From Rummeliibacillus sp. POC4 (lineage in GTDB: Bacteria; Bacillota; Bacilli; Bacillales_A; Planococcaceae): 56,237 nt of DNA. A model generated the notes under the pieces. The model saw only the letters and a program-made list of their open reading frames with translations, did no database searches and had not been told where the DNA came from. Positions 8,719 to 17,228 of the stretch are shown piece after piece; within the stretch, counting starts at the first letter, position 1; every line of letters begins with the position of its first letter. The DNA lies in the NCBI RefSeq assembly GCF_003576525.1, contig NZ_QWUA01000027.1, positions 1 to 56,237 on the forward strand, read 5' to 3'. A program made the translations under genes and the position numbers.

Positions 8719-9381
8719 ATGAATTTGGATTTCACGCCAATTATACCTTCGATTCCCTATATTCTTAAAGGGATCGTCGTTACATTAGAAATTGCTGCAA
8801 TTGCGTGTGTCCTCGGTTTTATTCTTGGAGTTTTACTATCACTAGTCAAATTAAGTGGCATTAAGCCACTTAAATGGCTAGCTGACTTTTATACTTCCGT
8901 ATTCCGTGGTACACCACTTGTTTTACAATTAATCATTATTTACATGGGAATTCCACAAATGTTCCCAAATGTTGATATTCAACCTATGCCTGCTGCAATT
9001 CTAGCATTCTCATTAAATTCAGCAGCTTATATCTCAGAAATTATCCGTGGTGGTATCATGGCAGTTGATAAAGGGCAAAGCGAAGCAGCTCAAGCTCTAG
9101 GTGTCTCTTATGCTAGCATGATGAAAGATATTATCTTACCACAAGCATTAAAAAATATTATTCCAGCTCTTATGAATGAATTTATTTCATTAACAAAAGA
9201 GTCTGCAATTGTAACAGTAATCGGTGCTCTTGATGTCATGCGTCGTGCCTACATTGTCGGTGGTGCAACATTCCACTATATAGAACCATTGCTAATTGCA
9301 GGGGTAATCTACTATATTATCGTACTAATTTTATCTTATGCTGGTAAATTAGTTGAGAAAAGGATGAGAGTCAGTGATTAA
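8719..9381 (+). CDS. artQ: Amino acid ABC transporter permease
   Basis: An inner membrane permease of 220 residues with about five membrane segments, of the His/Glu/Gln/Arg transporter family. The N-terminal family element [10 protein letters not shown] is near residue 61, and the coupling-helix EAA motif is [20 protein letters not shown] in the middle. It starts 21 bp after the binding protein and overlaps the ATPase gene by 8 bp, so the three form one operon. Confidence 0.88.
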   Translation: MNLDFTPIIPSIPYILKGIVVTLEIAAIACVLGFILGVLLSLVKLSGIKPLKWLADFYTSVFRGTPLVLQLIIIYMGIPQMFPNVDIQPMPAAILAFSLNSAAYISEIIRGGIMAVDKGQSEAAQALGVSYASMMKDIILPQALKNIIPALMNEFISLTKESAIVTVIGALDVMRRAYIVGGATFHYIEPLLIAGVIYYIIVLILSYAGKLVEKRMRVSD

Positions 9382-10096
9382 TGTACAAGATTTGCACAAG
9401 TCGTACGGCAAAAACGATGTACTAAAAGGCATTTCTACAACGATTCAAGACGGCGAGGTTATTGCAATCATTGGTCCTTCTGGTTCTGGTAAATCTACCT
9501 TTTTAAGATGTATCAACTTACTAGAAATGCCAACGAGCGGTAAGATAATTATTAACGGACAAGATATCACGGAGAAAAAAACGAATTTGATGAAAGTTCG
9601 CGAAAAAGTCGGTATGGTTTTTCAACACTTCCATTTGTTCCCACACAAAACCGTAATGGAGAACTTAACATATGCTCCTATGAAAGTAAGTAAATTATCT
9701 AAAGCTGAAGCTGAAAAACGTGGTGGAGAACTGTTAAAACAAGTTGGCTTATTTGATAAAAAAGACGAATATCCAAACCGTCTATCAGGTGGTCAAAAAC
9801 AACGTGTTGCCATCGCAAGAGCGTTAGCAATGGAACCAAATATTATGTTATTTGATGAACCAACATCAGCACTTGACCCAGAAATGGTTAAAGAAGTTCT
9901 AGATGTTATGAAATCATTAACAAAAACAGGTATGACGATGCTAATCGTTACACATGAAATGGGCTTTGCCCGTGAAGTAGCGGACCGTGTATTCTTCTTA
10001 GATGGAGGCCATTTAATCGAAGATGCAGCTCCTCAAGAATTCTTCAAAAACCCATCAACACAACGTGCAAGAGACTTCTTAGAGAAAGTTTTATAA
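9374..10096 (+). CDS. artR: Amino acid ABC transporter ATP-binding protein
   Basis: An ABC ATPase of 240 residues that drives the permease from the cytoplasmic side. It has Walker [10 protein letters not shown] near 33-41, signature LSGGQKQR, Walker [13 protein letters not shown], and the H-loop THEM. The start is a GTG at 9374 inside the permease reading frame, with an AAGGATG ribosome site, so translation is coupled. Similar to GlnQ/ArtR proteins. A strong terminator ends the operon. Confidence 0.9.
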   Translation: MINVQDLHKSYGKNDVLKGISTTIQDGEVIAIIGPSGSGKSTFLRCINLLEMPTSGKIIINGQDITEKKTNLMKVREKVGMVFQHFHLFPHKTVMENLTYAPMKVSKLSKAEAEKRGGELLKQVGLFDKKDEYPNRLSGGQKQRVAIARALAMEPNIMLFDEPTSALDPEMVKEVLDVMKSLTKTGMTMLIVTHEMGFAREVADRVFFLDGGHLIEDAAPQEFFKNPSTQRARDFLEKVL

Positions 10097-10110
10097 TCTA
10101 ATACTCGAAA

Positions 10111-10147
10111 CACCTAATTGTCAGTGATGATGATTAGGTGTTTTTTT
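10111..10147 (+). terminator. Intrinsic terminator of the amino acid ABC operon
   Basis: CACCTAAT (10111-10118) pairs with ATTAGGTG (10133-10140), followed by seven T. Confidence 0.88.
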
Positions 10148-10236
10148 GCGTTTTCATTAAGAAATTCACTCATCTATTTACAAAATGTGGGTTTTGATAG
10201 ACAATAGATAAAAAACAACTTGAGGTGCATGTAACT

Positions 10237-10719
10237 TTGAATATTAGACAAGTAACAATAGAAGATTTAGACCGTTTAATAGAAATTGAAAATTTAAGCT
10301 TTACGCAAGAAGAAGCTGCGACAGAGGTTGCTTTTGTCAATCGAATCCGTATGATTCCAGATAGCTTTTTTGTAGCTGAAGACAATGGAGAAATCGTTGG
10401 CTTTGTTAATGGTCCTGTGATGGAAAGAGATTATATTACAGATGACTTATTTAGCGAAACAAAAGAAAATCCAAAAACGGGTGGAGTTCAAAGTATATTA
10501 GGTTTAGCTGTACATCCAATGCATCGAAAAAAAGGAATTGCAACAGCATTATTAACTCATCTTGAAACAGATGCAAAGAGTAAGAATCGCAAAGCTGTTA
10601 CATTAACATGCTTAGAAAGGTTAATCCCATTTTACGAAAAACACGGGTACGTAAATAACGGAATCTCTCAATCAGAGCATGGTGGGGAAGTTTGGTATAA
10701 CATGACTAAGATTTTGTAA
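10237..10719 (+). CDS. GNAT family N-acetyltransferase
   Basis: A cytoplasmic acetyltransferase of about 160 residues. The acetyl-CoA loop is LAVHPMHRKKGIATALLTHL, and the end of the fold carries LIPFYEKHGYVNNG. The GTG at 10225 lies inside the ribosome site TGAGGTG (10221-10227), so I prefer the TTG at 10237, 9 nt downstream. It resembles YkkB/arylalkylamine-type GNATs. The substrate is unknown. Single gene. Confidence 0.78.
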   Translation: MNIRQVTIEDLDRLIEIENLSFTQEEAATEVAFVNRIRMIPDSFFVAEDNGEIVGFVNGPVMERDYITDDLFSETKENPKTGGVQSILGLAVHPMHRKKGIATALLTHLETDAKSKNRKAVTLTCLERLIPFYEKHGYVNNGISQSEHGGEVWYNMTKIL

Positions 10720-10750
10720 TTTATCATCTAATAGATATGGAGTGAGGAGA

Positions 10751-10804
10751 ATGCAAAATAATATTCGTTTAGTAGCGCCAAGTGTAGATTTAGAAAAGGA
10801 ATAG
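10751..10804 (+). pseudogene. 5' stub of a second GNAT acetyltransferase gene
   Basis: A good ribosome site (GAGTGAGGAG) and ATG open a frame MQNNIRLVAPSVDLEKE that stops after 17 codons. IRLVAPSxxLE is a common N-terminus of GNAT acetyltransferases of about 170 residues; the rest of the gene is absent. I infer deletion after codon 17. It may still be translated as a peptide. Confidence 0.55.
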
Positions 10805-10897
10805 TAACAGTAACGTTGGAGTTTTTTTGTTGGATACTTAGATTACTAATAAACTAAAAAATTAGAATGTTCATTCATTGCGGAGGGCAATATAATC

Positions 10898-11656
10898 ATG
10901 AAACATATCTTTGCATTTGAAAGTATTGAAGAATATAAAAAATACCAAGATACAATACAACGATTTGCAATTAAATTAAAGGAATATCAACAAATACTTG
11001 AAAGTGAATATGCTTTGAAGGACTTACCAAAGGGAATTTTATGGACGAATGAAGAATTAGCAACTACAGTGTTCTCTGAAGTACCTATCCCTGCCTATAC
11101 AAATAAAAACTTAATATATATGTCACCAGATATAGAAACATGGAGGAAGATACTTGTAAAGCAATTAGACAATAAAGAGCTTCCAAATGTTCGAAAGTTT
11201 TACGAGAATTTTTCCGAAAACCAAGTATTTATCATATTAGCACACGAACTAACACATCATTCAGATTTGTTTTTGGATGAGTTTGAAGATGAACGAGAAG
11301 ATAGTATTTGGTTCGAAGAGGGAATGTGTTTTTTCTTACCTCGTAAAATACTGTTAAATGAGAAAGAATTTAATGATATAACGAACGCAGAAACGAAATT
11401 AGTAGAAGCATTTAATGATCAATATGGAAAACAATCAATAGATAACTTTGGAAGTAGTACATATAAAGGTAATTTATCAAGTATTATGTTTGATTATTGG
11501 CGCAGTTATCTTGCTGTGAAGCATTTAGTAGAAGTGCATGCTAATCATGATCTGAAGGCTTTATTTAAGGAATATCATAATTGGGATAAAGAAGGTCGAA
11601 AAGTACCTTTGACTAAGTATTTTGGATTGAGTTCCTTCTTCGGAGGTTCTATTTGA
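10898..11656 (+). CDS. Putative zinc metalloprotease-like protein
   Basis: 252 residues, no signal peptide, so cytoplasmic. HELTHH near 116-121 is an HExxH zinc site, and WFEEGMCFFLPR some 20 residues later supplies a glutamate that could be the third ligand, as in gluzincin peptidases. I do not recognise the family. Its stop overlaps the start of the following HAD gene (TTGA), so they are coupled. ATG 10898 follows GCGGAGGGC. Proteolytic activity is inferred from the motif alone. Confidence 0.6.
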   Translation: MKHIFAFESIEEYKKYQDTIQRFAIKLKEYQQILESEYALKDLPKGILWTNEELATTVFSEVPIPAYTNKNLIYMSPDIETWRKILVKQLDNKELPNVRKFYENFSENQVFIILAHELTHHSDLFLDEFEDEREDSIWFEEGMCFFLPRKILLNEKEFNDITNAETKLVEAFNDQYGKQSIDNFGSSTYKGNLSSIMFDYWRSYLAVKHLVEVHANHDLKALFKEYHNWDKEGRKVPLTKYFGLSSFFGGSI

Positions 11657-12318
11657 TTAAAGCTATATTATTTGATTTTGATGGCACGCTATTAAATCGT
11701 GATTTGTCCCTTATGTCATTTATCAACGATCAATATGAACGATTCAGCAATTGCATTCATCACATTCCTAAGCAACTATATATAGATCGATTTATCGAAT
11801 TAGATAATCATGGCTATACATGGAAAGATCAAGTTTACAGGCAATTAGTAGATGAATTTAAAATTCAAAATATTTCTGCTGACGAATTGTTAAATGATTA
11901 TATAAAGAATTTTCATCATCATTGCATTGCTTTTCCTAATCTATTTAAGATGTTACATCTTTTGAAGTCTCAAAAATATAAATTAGGCATTATTACAAAT
12001 GGCAAATGTCAATTTCAGATGGATAATATCGTTGCATTAGGTTTGGACAAAGTTATGGATACGATTTTAATTTCCGAGTGGGAAAATATTAAAAAACCTA
12101 ATCCAGAAATTTTTCATAGGGCATTACAAAAGCTAGAAGTGAATGCTTTTGAAAGCGTATATGTTGGGGACCATCTTGAAAATGATATAAAAGCAGCTAA
12201 AAATGTTGGAATGATAGCCATTTGGAAGAAGAATACTCAGTGGAACAATGTAGAAGCAGAATATGTGGTGGACGATTTATTAGATTTACCAAATATTATA
12301 AATAAATTTATTATGTAA
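11653..12318 (+). CDS. HAD family hydrolase (YjjG-like)
   Basis: A cytosolic phosphatase-like protein of 221 residues. Motif I is FDFDGTLLN at the N-terminus with nucleophile and acid aspartates, motif II is GIITNGK, the lysine is in KKPNPEIF, and motif IV is VGDHLENDIKAA. A helical cap lies between motifs I and II. It starts at TTG 11653, which overlaps the previous stop, with CGGAGG 6 nt upstream. Members remove phosphate from small metabolites or nucleotides; substrate unknown. Confidence 0.82.
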   Translation: MIKAILFDFDGTLLNRDLSLMSFINDQYERFSNCIHHIPKQLYIDRFIELDNHGYTWKDQVYRQLVDEFKIQNISADELLNDYIKNFHHHCIAFPNLFKMLHLLKSQKYKLGIITNGKCQFQMDNIVALGLDKVMDTILISEWENIKKPNPEIFHRALQKLEVNAFESVYVGDHLENDIKAAKNVGMIAIWKKNTQWNNVEAEYVVDDLLDLPNIINKFIM

Positions 12319-12398
12319 ACTAAAGTTTCCCATTAAAAACCGAGATTGGGTAGGGTAACATATAAAGCTCTTTTGAATAAACCATCTTAAAAGAAAAT

Positions 12399-12424
12399 AA
12401 CCAGGTTAATAGCATAACCTGGTT
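12399..12424. terminator. Bidirectional terminator between HAD gene and SHOCT gene
   Basis: A perfect hairpin AACCAGGTTA / TAACCTGGTT with a 6-nt loop lies between convergent genes. The T-run is better on the minus-strand side. Confidence 0.75.
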
Positions 12425-12438
12425 ATTTATAAGAGATT

Positions 12439-12606
12439 CTATTTCATCATATTGATCAATTTCTCTTTTTCCTTTAAATATTCAGCTTCTGTAATATCGG
12501 ATCTTTGTAGTAAGCCTGCTAGACGTTGAATTTCTTGTAGCATTTCTTCAGTCGTATATTGTTTCTTTTCAGATGAGTTTTGTGAAGATTGTTGATTGGA
12601 AGACAT
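12439..12606 (-). CDS. 55-aa SHOCT-domain-like small protein
   Basis: The frame begins MSSNQQSSQNSSEKK, a hydrophilic Ser/Gln-rich stretch, and continues with QEIQRLAGLL and then DITEAEYLKEKEKLINMM. The second part matches the SHOCT pattern (short helices, I-T-x-x-E-Y/F-x-x-K-K-x-x-L), normally the C-terminal module of larger proteins. GAGGT precedes the ATG at a suitable distance, and a hairpin terminator follows the stop. Function unknown; SHOCT modules are thought to mediate oligomerisation. Confidence 0.6.
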   Translation of the reverse strand: MSSNQQSSQNSSEKKQYTTEEMLQEIQRLAGLLQRSDITEAEYLKEKEKLINMMK

Positions 12607-12701
12607 TTTATAACCTCATTTCATGGTCGATATAGATTTTTACTTTTCTATTATATTACATTTCTTTATGTAAAAATACAAAAAATCAAAGGAGATTTTA
12701 G

Positions 12702-13343
12702 ATGACTACTTCTCTTATTTTTGATATGGATGGTACACTTTTTCAGACGAATAAAATATTAGAACCTGCTCTTGAAGCTACATTTGAAAAGTTACGTATG
12801 AAAAAATTATGGCACGACAAAACCCCGATAGATCAATATCGTGAAATTATGGGGGTCCCATTACCCGTTGTGTGGGAAACTTTATGTCCTCAACATACTT
12901 TGGAAGTACATAACAATACGAATCAGTGGTTTCTAGATGAACTTATTCAACAAATAACGAAAGGGAATGGGGCTCTGTACGAAGGCGTGGAAGAAACATT
13001 AGCCCAATTATCAAAGACATACCCTTTATACATAGCAAGTAATGGGCAAATACCATATTTACAAGCAATTGTGGAACAGTTTCGATTAAATCGTTTTATA
13101 CATGGATTTTATAGTATTGATGTAATTCCATCAGGAAATAAATCAGAACTTGTGCATTTAGTGAAAAGTGAGAATGGGATTGCAGAAGGTTTTGTGATTG
13201 GTGACCGTTCTTCGGACATAAAAGCAGCTCTAGACAATAATTTAACATCCATTGGTGTTCGATTTGATTTTGCACAAGAAACGGAATTAAATAAAGCAAA
13301 CTATGTCATTGATAATTTTAAAGAAATTTTAACGATTGTATAA
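12702..13343 (+). CDS. HAD family hydrolase (phosphatase)
   Basis: 213 residues. Motif I is IFDMDGTLFQ, motif II is YIASNG, the motif III region is weaker (SGNKSELV), and motif IV is VIGDRSSDIKAALDN. It looks like phosphoglycolate phosphatase or PpaX-type enzymes. ATG 12702 follows CAAAGGAGAT. Single gene ending at a bidirectional hairpin shared with the convergent symporter gene. Substrate unknown. Confidence 0.8.
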   Translation: MTTSLIFDMDGTLFQTNKILEPALEATFEKLRMKKLWHDKTPIDQYREIMGVPLPVVWETLCPQHTLEVHNNTNQWFLDELIQQITKGNGALYEGVEETLAQLSKTYPLYIASNGQIPYLQAIVEQFRLNRFIHGFYSIDVIPSGNKSELVHLVKSENGIAEGFVIGDRSSDIKAALDNNLTSIGVRFDFAQETELNKANYVIDNFKEILTIV

Positions 13344-13379
13344 GTTTACATGGTAAGAAAATATGATGAATTCCATAAG

Positions 13380-13412
13380 AAAACCGTTCTAGCACTTTCT
13401 AGAACGGTTTTT
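13380..13412. terminator. Bidirectional terminator
   Basis: AAACCGTTCTAG / CTAGAACGGTTT with a 6-nt loop lies between the convergent HAD and symporter genes, with A and T runs on the two sides. Confidence 0.85.
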
Positions 13413-13422
13413 ATCATGCAAA

Positions 13423-14712
13423 TCATGCTGTTATTTCTGGACTTGTTGAAGGACTAACTTCCGGTTCATCAACAACCTTATTGTGTGCTCCAGTAGGATC
13501 AAATTCTTTCTCACTTTTCGAAATAACAACAGTTGCAACACCGTTACCAATTAGATTAGTAACCGCACGTGCCTCAGACATAAAGCGGTCCACACCGATT
13601 AATAATGCGATACCTTCTACCGGAATCATCGGGAAAGCGGCTAACGTAGCAGCTAAAGTGATGAAACCAGAACCTGTAACCCCTGCAGCACCTTTTGAAG
13701 TTAACATTAATATTCCAAGTAAAGTGAGTTGTTGCCAAATAGACATTGGCACATCATATACTTGTGCGATAAACATCGCGGCCATTGAAAGATAGATAGA
13801 CGTACCATCAAGGTTGAAAGAATAGCCAGTTGGAACCACAAGACCAACCACTTGTTTAGAACATCCGTAATTCTCTAATTTTCTCATCATAGATGGAAGT
13901 GCCGACTCTGAAGACGAAGTTCCAACAACAAGGAAAATCTCATCTTTAATGTAGGCGATAAATTTTAAAATGTTAAAGCCATAGAATTTTGCAATTGCTC
14001 CAAGGATGAAAACAATAAATAAGAACATAGTAATATAAACAGCAGCCATTAATAGACCAAGTGATTTTAAGGATTCAAGTCCAAAATTACCAATTGTGTA
14101 TGACATGGCACCAAATGCACCGATAGGCGAAAGTCTCATCACCATATTAATAATTTTAAAGAAAATCTCCGAAACTTGTTCAAATAGTTTAATAACAGGT
14201 TTTGCGCTTTCACCAAGAGAAGCAGCCGCTACACCAAAAAGGATCGCACAAAATAGGACGGGTAATAATTGACCAGCTGCTAAAGAACCGAAGAAATTAT
14301 CAGGCACGATATTCATGATAAATGCTACAAGTCCTTGCTCCGTTTCAGCTGCTGCTGTTGTATACGCAGACACATCGCCGCTGTTTGCAGCTGAAGTATC
14401 CAAACCATGACCTGGGTTTACAAAATGAACGACAACCAATCCAATAGCTAAAGCAATTGTCGATACCACTTCAAAATAGATTAATGCTTTACCACCAATT
14501 TTACCAACCTTTTTTAAATTCCCCATACTTCCTATACCAATCACAACCGTTAAGAATATAATTGGTGCGATCAACATTTTGATTAATTTAATAAAGATAT
14601 CCGCTAACACTTTTAGTTGAACGCCTAATTCGGGGAAGATCGCCCCTACAATAATACCGATAATAATTGCTGTAATTACTTGAAAGGTTAAACTTCTAAA
14701 GTTGAATTTCAT
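13423..14712 (-). CDS. C4-dicarboxylate/amino acid:cation symporter, DctP-like copy 1
   Basis: A membrane symporter of 429 residues of the DAACS (SDF) family, which brings in succinate, fumarate, malate or aspartate with cations. Family marks are the serine-rich [14 protein letters not shown] hairpin, [15 protein letters not shown] and the [12 protein letters not shown] loop. It is a close paralogue of the symporter at 43822, differing mainly in the loop after the first membrane segments and at the C-terminus. Unlike that copy it has no kinase/regulator genes beside it, but its upstream DNA carries the same 40-bp element and a cre-like site, so it is probably a second target of the same controls. 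Glutamate/aspartate as substrate is possible. Confidence 0.87.
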   Translation of the reverse strand: MKFNFRSLTFQVITAIIIGIIVGAIFPELGVQLKVLADIFIKLIKMLIAPIIFLTVVIGIGSMGNLKKVGKIGGKALIYFEVVSTIALAIGLVVVHFVNPGHGLDTSAANSGDVSAYTTAAAETEQGLVAFIMNIVPDNFFGSLAAGQLLPVLFCAILFGVAAASLGESAKPVIKLFEQVSEIFFKIINMVMRLSPIGAFGAMSYTIGNFGLESLKSLGLLMAAVYITMFLFIVFILGAIAKFYGFNILKFIAYIKDEIFLVVGTSSSESALPSMMRKLENYGCSKQVVGLVVPTGYSFNLDGTSIYLSMAAMFIAQVYDVPMSIWQQLTLLGILMLTSKGAAGVTGSGFITLAATLAAFPMIPVEGIALLIGVDRFMSEARAVTNLIGNGVATVVISKSEKEFDPTGAHNKVVDEPEVSPSTSPEITA

Positions 14713-14773
14713 TATTTCGCCTTCTTTCTCTATTTATCTATTATCTTCTCGCTTATTCACATCATACTGAAAA

Positions 14774-14787
14774 AGAAAACGTTTTCA
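14774..14787 (-). promoter_or_regulatory. cre-like CcpA site upstream of symporter copy 1
   Basis: On the gene strand it reads TGAAAACGTTTTCT, fitting the Bacillus cre pattern TGNAANCGNWNNCW. It overlaps the -35 of a likely promoter (TTGAAA, 16 bp, TATGAT), so binding should repress. Confidence 0.6.
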
Positions 14788-14788
14788 A

Positions 14789-14828
14789 TATTATGGTTTT
14801 AAAAGTCTTTTTGGTTATTTTGGTCTTA
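14789..14828 (-). promoter_or_regulatory. Conserved 40-bp dct upstream element, copy A (probable DctR site)
   Basis: It matches 37 of 40 positions in 45186-45225, upstream of the paralogous symporter, with no gaps. Each ends 77-78 bp from its start codon. On the gene strand it contains GACCAAAATAACCAAAAAGA, a repeated ACCAAAA unit. The assignment to the regulator DctR is inference from the locus at 43.8-48.8 kb. Confidence 0.65.
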
Positions 14829-15067
14829 TCTGATGGACATAGCTTAAAGGCTAGGTAATAGAAGGAATAAGAATGATTTCTATCATACTAATCGATTTCT
14901 TGATTTTTTGTAACAGATGAATTTTGTCTTTTTTGTATTAATACAGTTTTATAGATTTTTGCATAGAATTATAAGCCTCGCTAGTCTATATAAAATAAAA
15001 ACATAGGCACTAAGGGAAATTAATACAAAATATACTTACAAAAAGCAATACTAACCATAAAATATTA
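14829..15067. other. Intergenic stretch with no gene seen
   Basis: AT-rich spacer between the divergent symporter and ABC exporter genes. I see no ORF with a ribosome site and no strong hairpin. Confidence 0.5.
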
Positions 15068-15096
15068 TTGACATATTTAATTGAGAAATATTATCA
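15068..15096 (+). promoter_or_regulatory. Promoter of ABC exporter with a Fur-like box
   Basis: TTGACA (15068-15073), a 17-bp spacer and TTATCA (15091-15096) form a sigma-A promoter. TGAGAAATATTATCA (15082-15096) matches 12 of the 14 fixed positions of the Bacillus Fur 7-1-7 box TGATAATNATTATCA and covers the -10. Confidence 0.5.
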
Positions 15097-15284
15097 TTAA
15101 TGAGTTAGACTAGAACGTTGGCTGCGTTTTTTATTGAATTATCGTAATCTGCATATTAGCAATTATGCTTATTATGTGTAATTGAAAAATGCGAATTATG
15201 CAAAGAACAATCTGGAAGATGCTACATAAAAATAAACAAGCCTATATGTTTATCGTTGATTACTATAGGCGTGAAAGGATCTGT

Positions 15285-16997
15285 ATGCTGAAACAATTTT
15301 TCTCATATTACAAACCACATAAGCGCTTATTTTATATCGATTTTTTTAGCGCAATTTTTGTTGCTATCTTAGAGTTGGCATTCCCTGTAGCGGTACAATG
15401 GTTTATCGATAGTCTATTACCGACAGGAGAATGGGGAGAAATCACAAAAATTAGTTTCCTCTTATTCTTAGTATATTTACTAAGTACCGTATTAAATTAT
15501 ATCGTCAATTATTTAGGACATAAGCTTGGCATTTATATTGAAACGGATATGCGTCAAGAGCTATTTAATCATATGCAGAAGCAATCGTTTCGCTTCTTTG
15601 ATAATATGAAAACAGGTAATATTATGAGCCGTATTACGAATGATTTGTTCGATATCGGGGAATTTGCTCACCATGGCCCAGAGGATTTCTTTATTGCGAT
15701 TATGACGTTTGTTGGCGCATTTCTATTAATGTTTAATATTAATAGTCAACTAGCACTTATTGTTTTAATAATGGTGCCAATCCTAATTTTCGTTATTTCT
15801 ATAAGTAACAAGCTGATGAACAAAGGTTGGGCCACGATGTACAGTAAAATTGCTGATGTTAATGGCCGGGTAGAAGACAGTATTTCAGGGATTCGGGTTG
15901 TTAAATCGTTTACGAATGAGACGCATGAAATGGAACTCTTTGAAAAGCAAAATAGTATTTTCAAAGATGCGAAATTATTTGCCTATCGTGTGATGGCTTC
16001 TACACATGCAAGTATTTACTTTTTAACACGTCTATTAACGCTAATCGTTTTAATTGTTGGGGCATGGTACAGCTTCAAAGGTACATTAACTTATGGTGAA
16101 CTCGTTAGTTTCGTGTTATTTACAAATGTATTGATAAAACCGATTGATAAAATTAGTGCTTTATTAGAAATGTATCCAAAGGGGATGGCAGGCTTTAAAC
16201 GTTTTCGAGATATGCTGAATGAAGAGCCTGATGTGATAGATCAACCGGATGCTATAGCTGTTAAACAATTAGCAGGGGATATTACATTCCATGAAGTTGA
16301 CTTTAGCTATGATGGCAAATTTCCTATTTTACAAAATATCAATTTTTCGATTCAAGCAGGGCAAACAGTTGCGCTTGTTGGTCCATCAGGAGCTGGTAAG
16401 ACGACGATTTGTTCCCTTATTCCACGCTTTTATGACGTGACAGGTGGGGGCATTACAATTGATGGTCTTGATATTAAGAAGATGACTCAAAGGTCATTGC
16501 GTGAAAATATCGGCATAGTACAACAAGATGTTTTCTTATTTACAGGTACTGTTCGAGAAAACATTGCATATGGAAAGTTAGATGCCTCAATCGAAGAAAT
16601 CGAAGAAGCGGCACGTAAGGCTAATATACTTGAATTGATAGAAGGGTTGCCACAAGGTTTTGAAACGGAAATTGGAGAGCGTGGAGTGAAATTATCAGGC
16701 GGTCAAAAACAACGTTTAGCGATTGCACGTATGTTCCTAAAAAATCCACCAATCCTAATCCTTGATGAGGCAACTTCTGCACTCGATACTGAAACAGAAA
16801 AAATCATTCAACACTCACTTGAAGAGCTTTCTGAAAATCGCACAACGATTATAATTGCACACCGACTAGCAACAGTTAGAAATGCAGACCAAGTATTTGT
16901 TGTGACGAAAAATGGTATCGCTGAAAGTGGTAAGTATGATCAATTGGTAGAGCGGGACGGAATTCTAGCAAACTTACATCGAAATCAAATGATTTAA
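15285..16997 (+). CDS. ABC exporter, fused permease and ATPase (half-transporter)
   Basis: A half-size exporter of 570 residues. The N-terminal ABC type-1 membrane domain (about 1-310) has six segments, and the C-terminal ATPase has Walker A GPSGAGKTT, signature LSGGQKQR and Walker B ILILDEATSALD. An open frame extends to 15189, but MLKQFFSYYKPHKRLF at 15285 is the usual family N-terminus and has GAAAGGAT just upstream. Relatives (BmrA, YfiB/YfiC, YknU/V types) export drugs, lipids or peptides, often as dimers. The promoter has a Fur-like box, so an iron link is possible. Single gene. Confidence 0.83.
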   Translation: MLKQFFSYYKPHKRLFYIDFFSAIFVAILELAFPVAVQWFIDSLLPTGEWGEITKISFLLFLVYLLSTVLNYIVNYLGHKLGIYIETDMRQELFNHMQKQSFRFFDNMKTGNIMSRITNDLFDIGEFAHHGPEDFFIAIMTFVGAFLLMFNINSQLALIVLIMVPILIFVISISNKLMNKGWATMYSKIADVNGRVEDSISGIRVVKSFTNETHEMELFEKQNSIFKDAKLFAYRVMASTHASIYFLTRLLTLIVLIVGAWYSFKGTLTYGELVSFVLFTNVLIKPIDKISALLEMYPKGMAGFKRFRDMLNEEPDVIDQPDAIAVKQLAGDITFHEVDFSYDGKFPILQNINFSIQAGQTVALVGPSGAGKTTICSLIPRFYDVTGGGITIDGLDIKKMTQRSLRENIGIVQQDVFLFTGTVRENIAYGKLDASIEEIEEAARKANILELIEGLPQGFETEIGERGVKLSGGQKQRLAIARMFLKNPPILILDEATSALDTETEKIIQHSLEELSENRTTIIIAHRLATVRNADQVFVVTKNGIAESGKYDQLVERDGILANLHRNQMI

Positions 16998-17051
16998 TCA
17001 AAATCTTTATTTTATAAAAGTAGAAATAATATTTTTAATAGATACCCCTTG

Positions 17052-17089
17052 AGCACGAGTCAGTAATGTACTGAGCTCGTGCTTTTTTC
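17052..17089 (+). terminator. Intrinsic terminator of the ABC exporter gene
   Basis: AGCACGAG (17052-17059) pairs with CTCGTGCT (17076-17083), with inner TCAGT/ACTGA pairing, followed by six T. Confidence 0.9.
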
Positions 17090-17228
17090 TACCTTGAACT
17101 GAAGAATAAAATAAAGCGGTTGGTTGACGACCATAAAATAAATACAATTTGATATGGCGCAGTAAATTATTTCAGCGAATTGTTCCAACTTTAGAAGTCA
17201 TAATAGGGAATTGAAGAAAACAACTTGA

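Noticed and set aside
15189-15284. N-terminal extension of the ABC exporter
   Set aside because: The extension lacks a ribosome site and family similarity; MLKQFF at 15285 with GAAAGGAT fits the family start.
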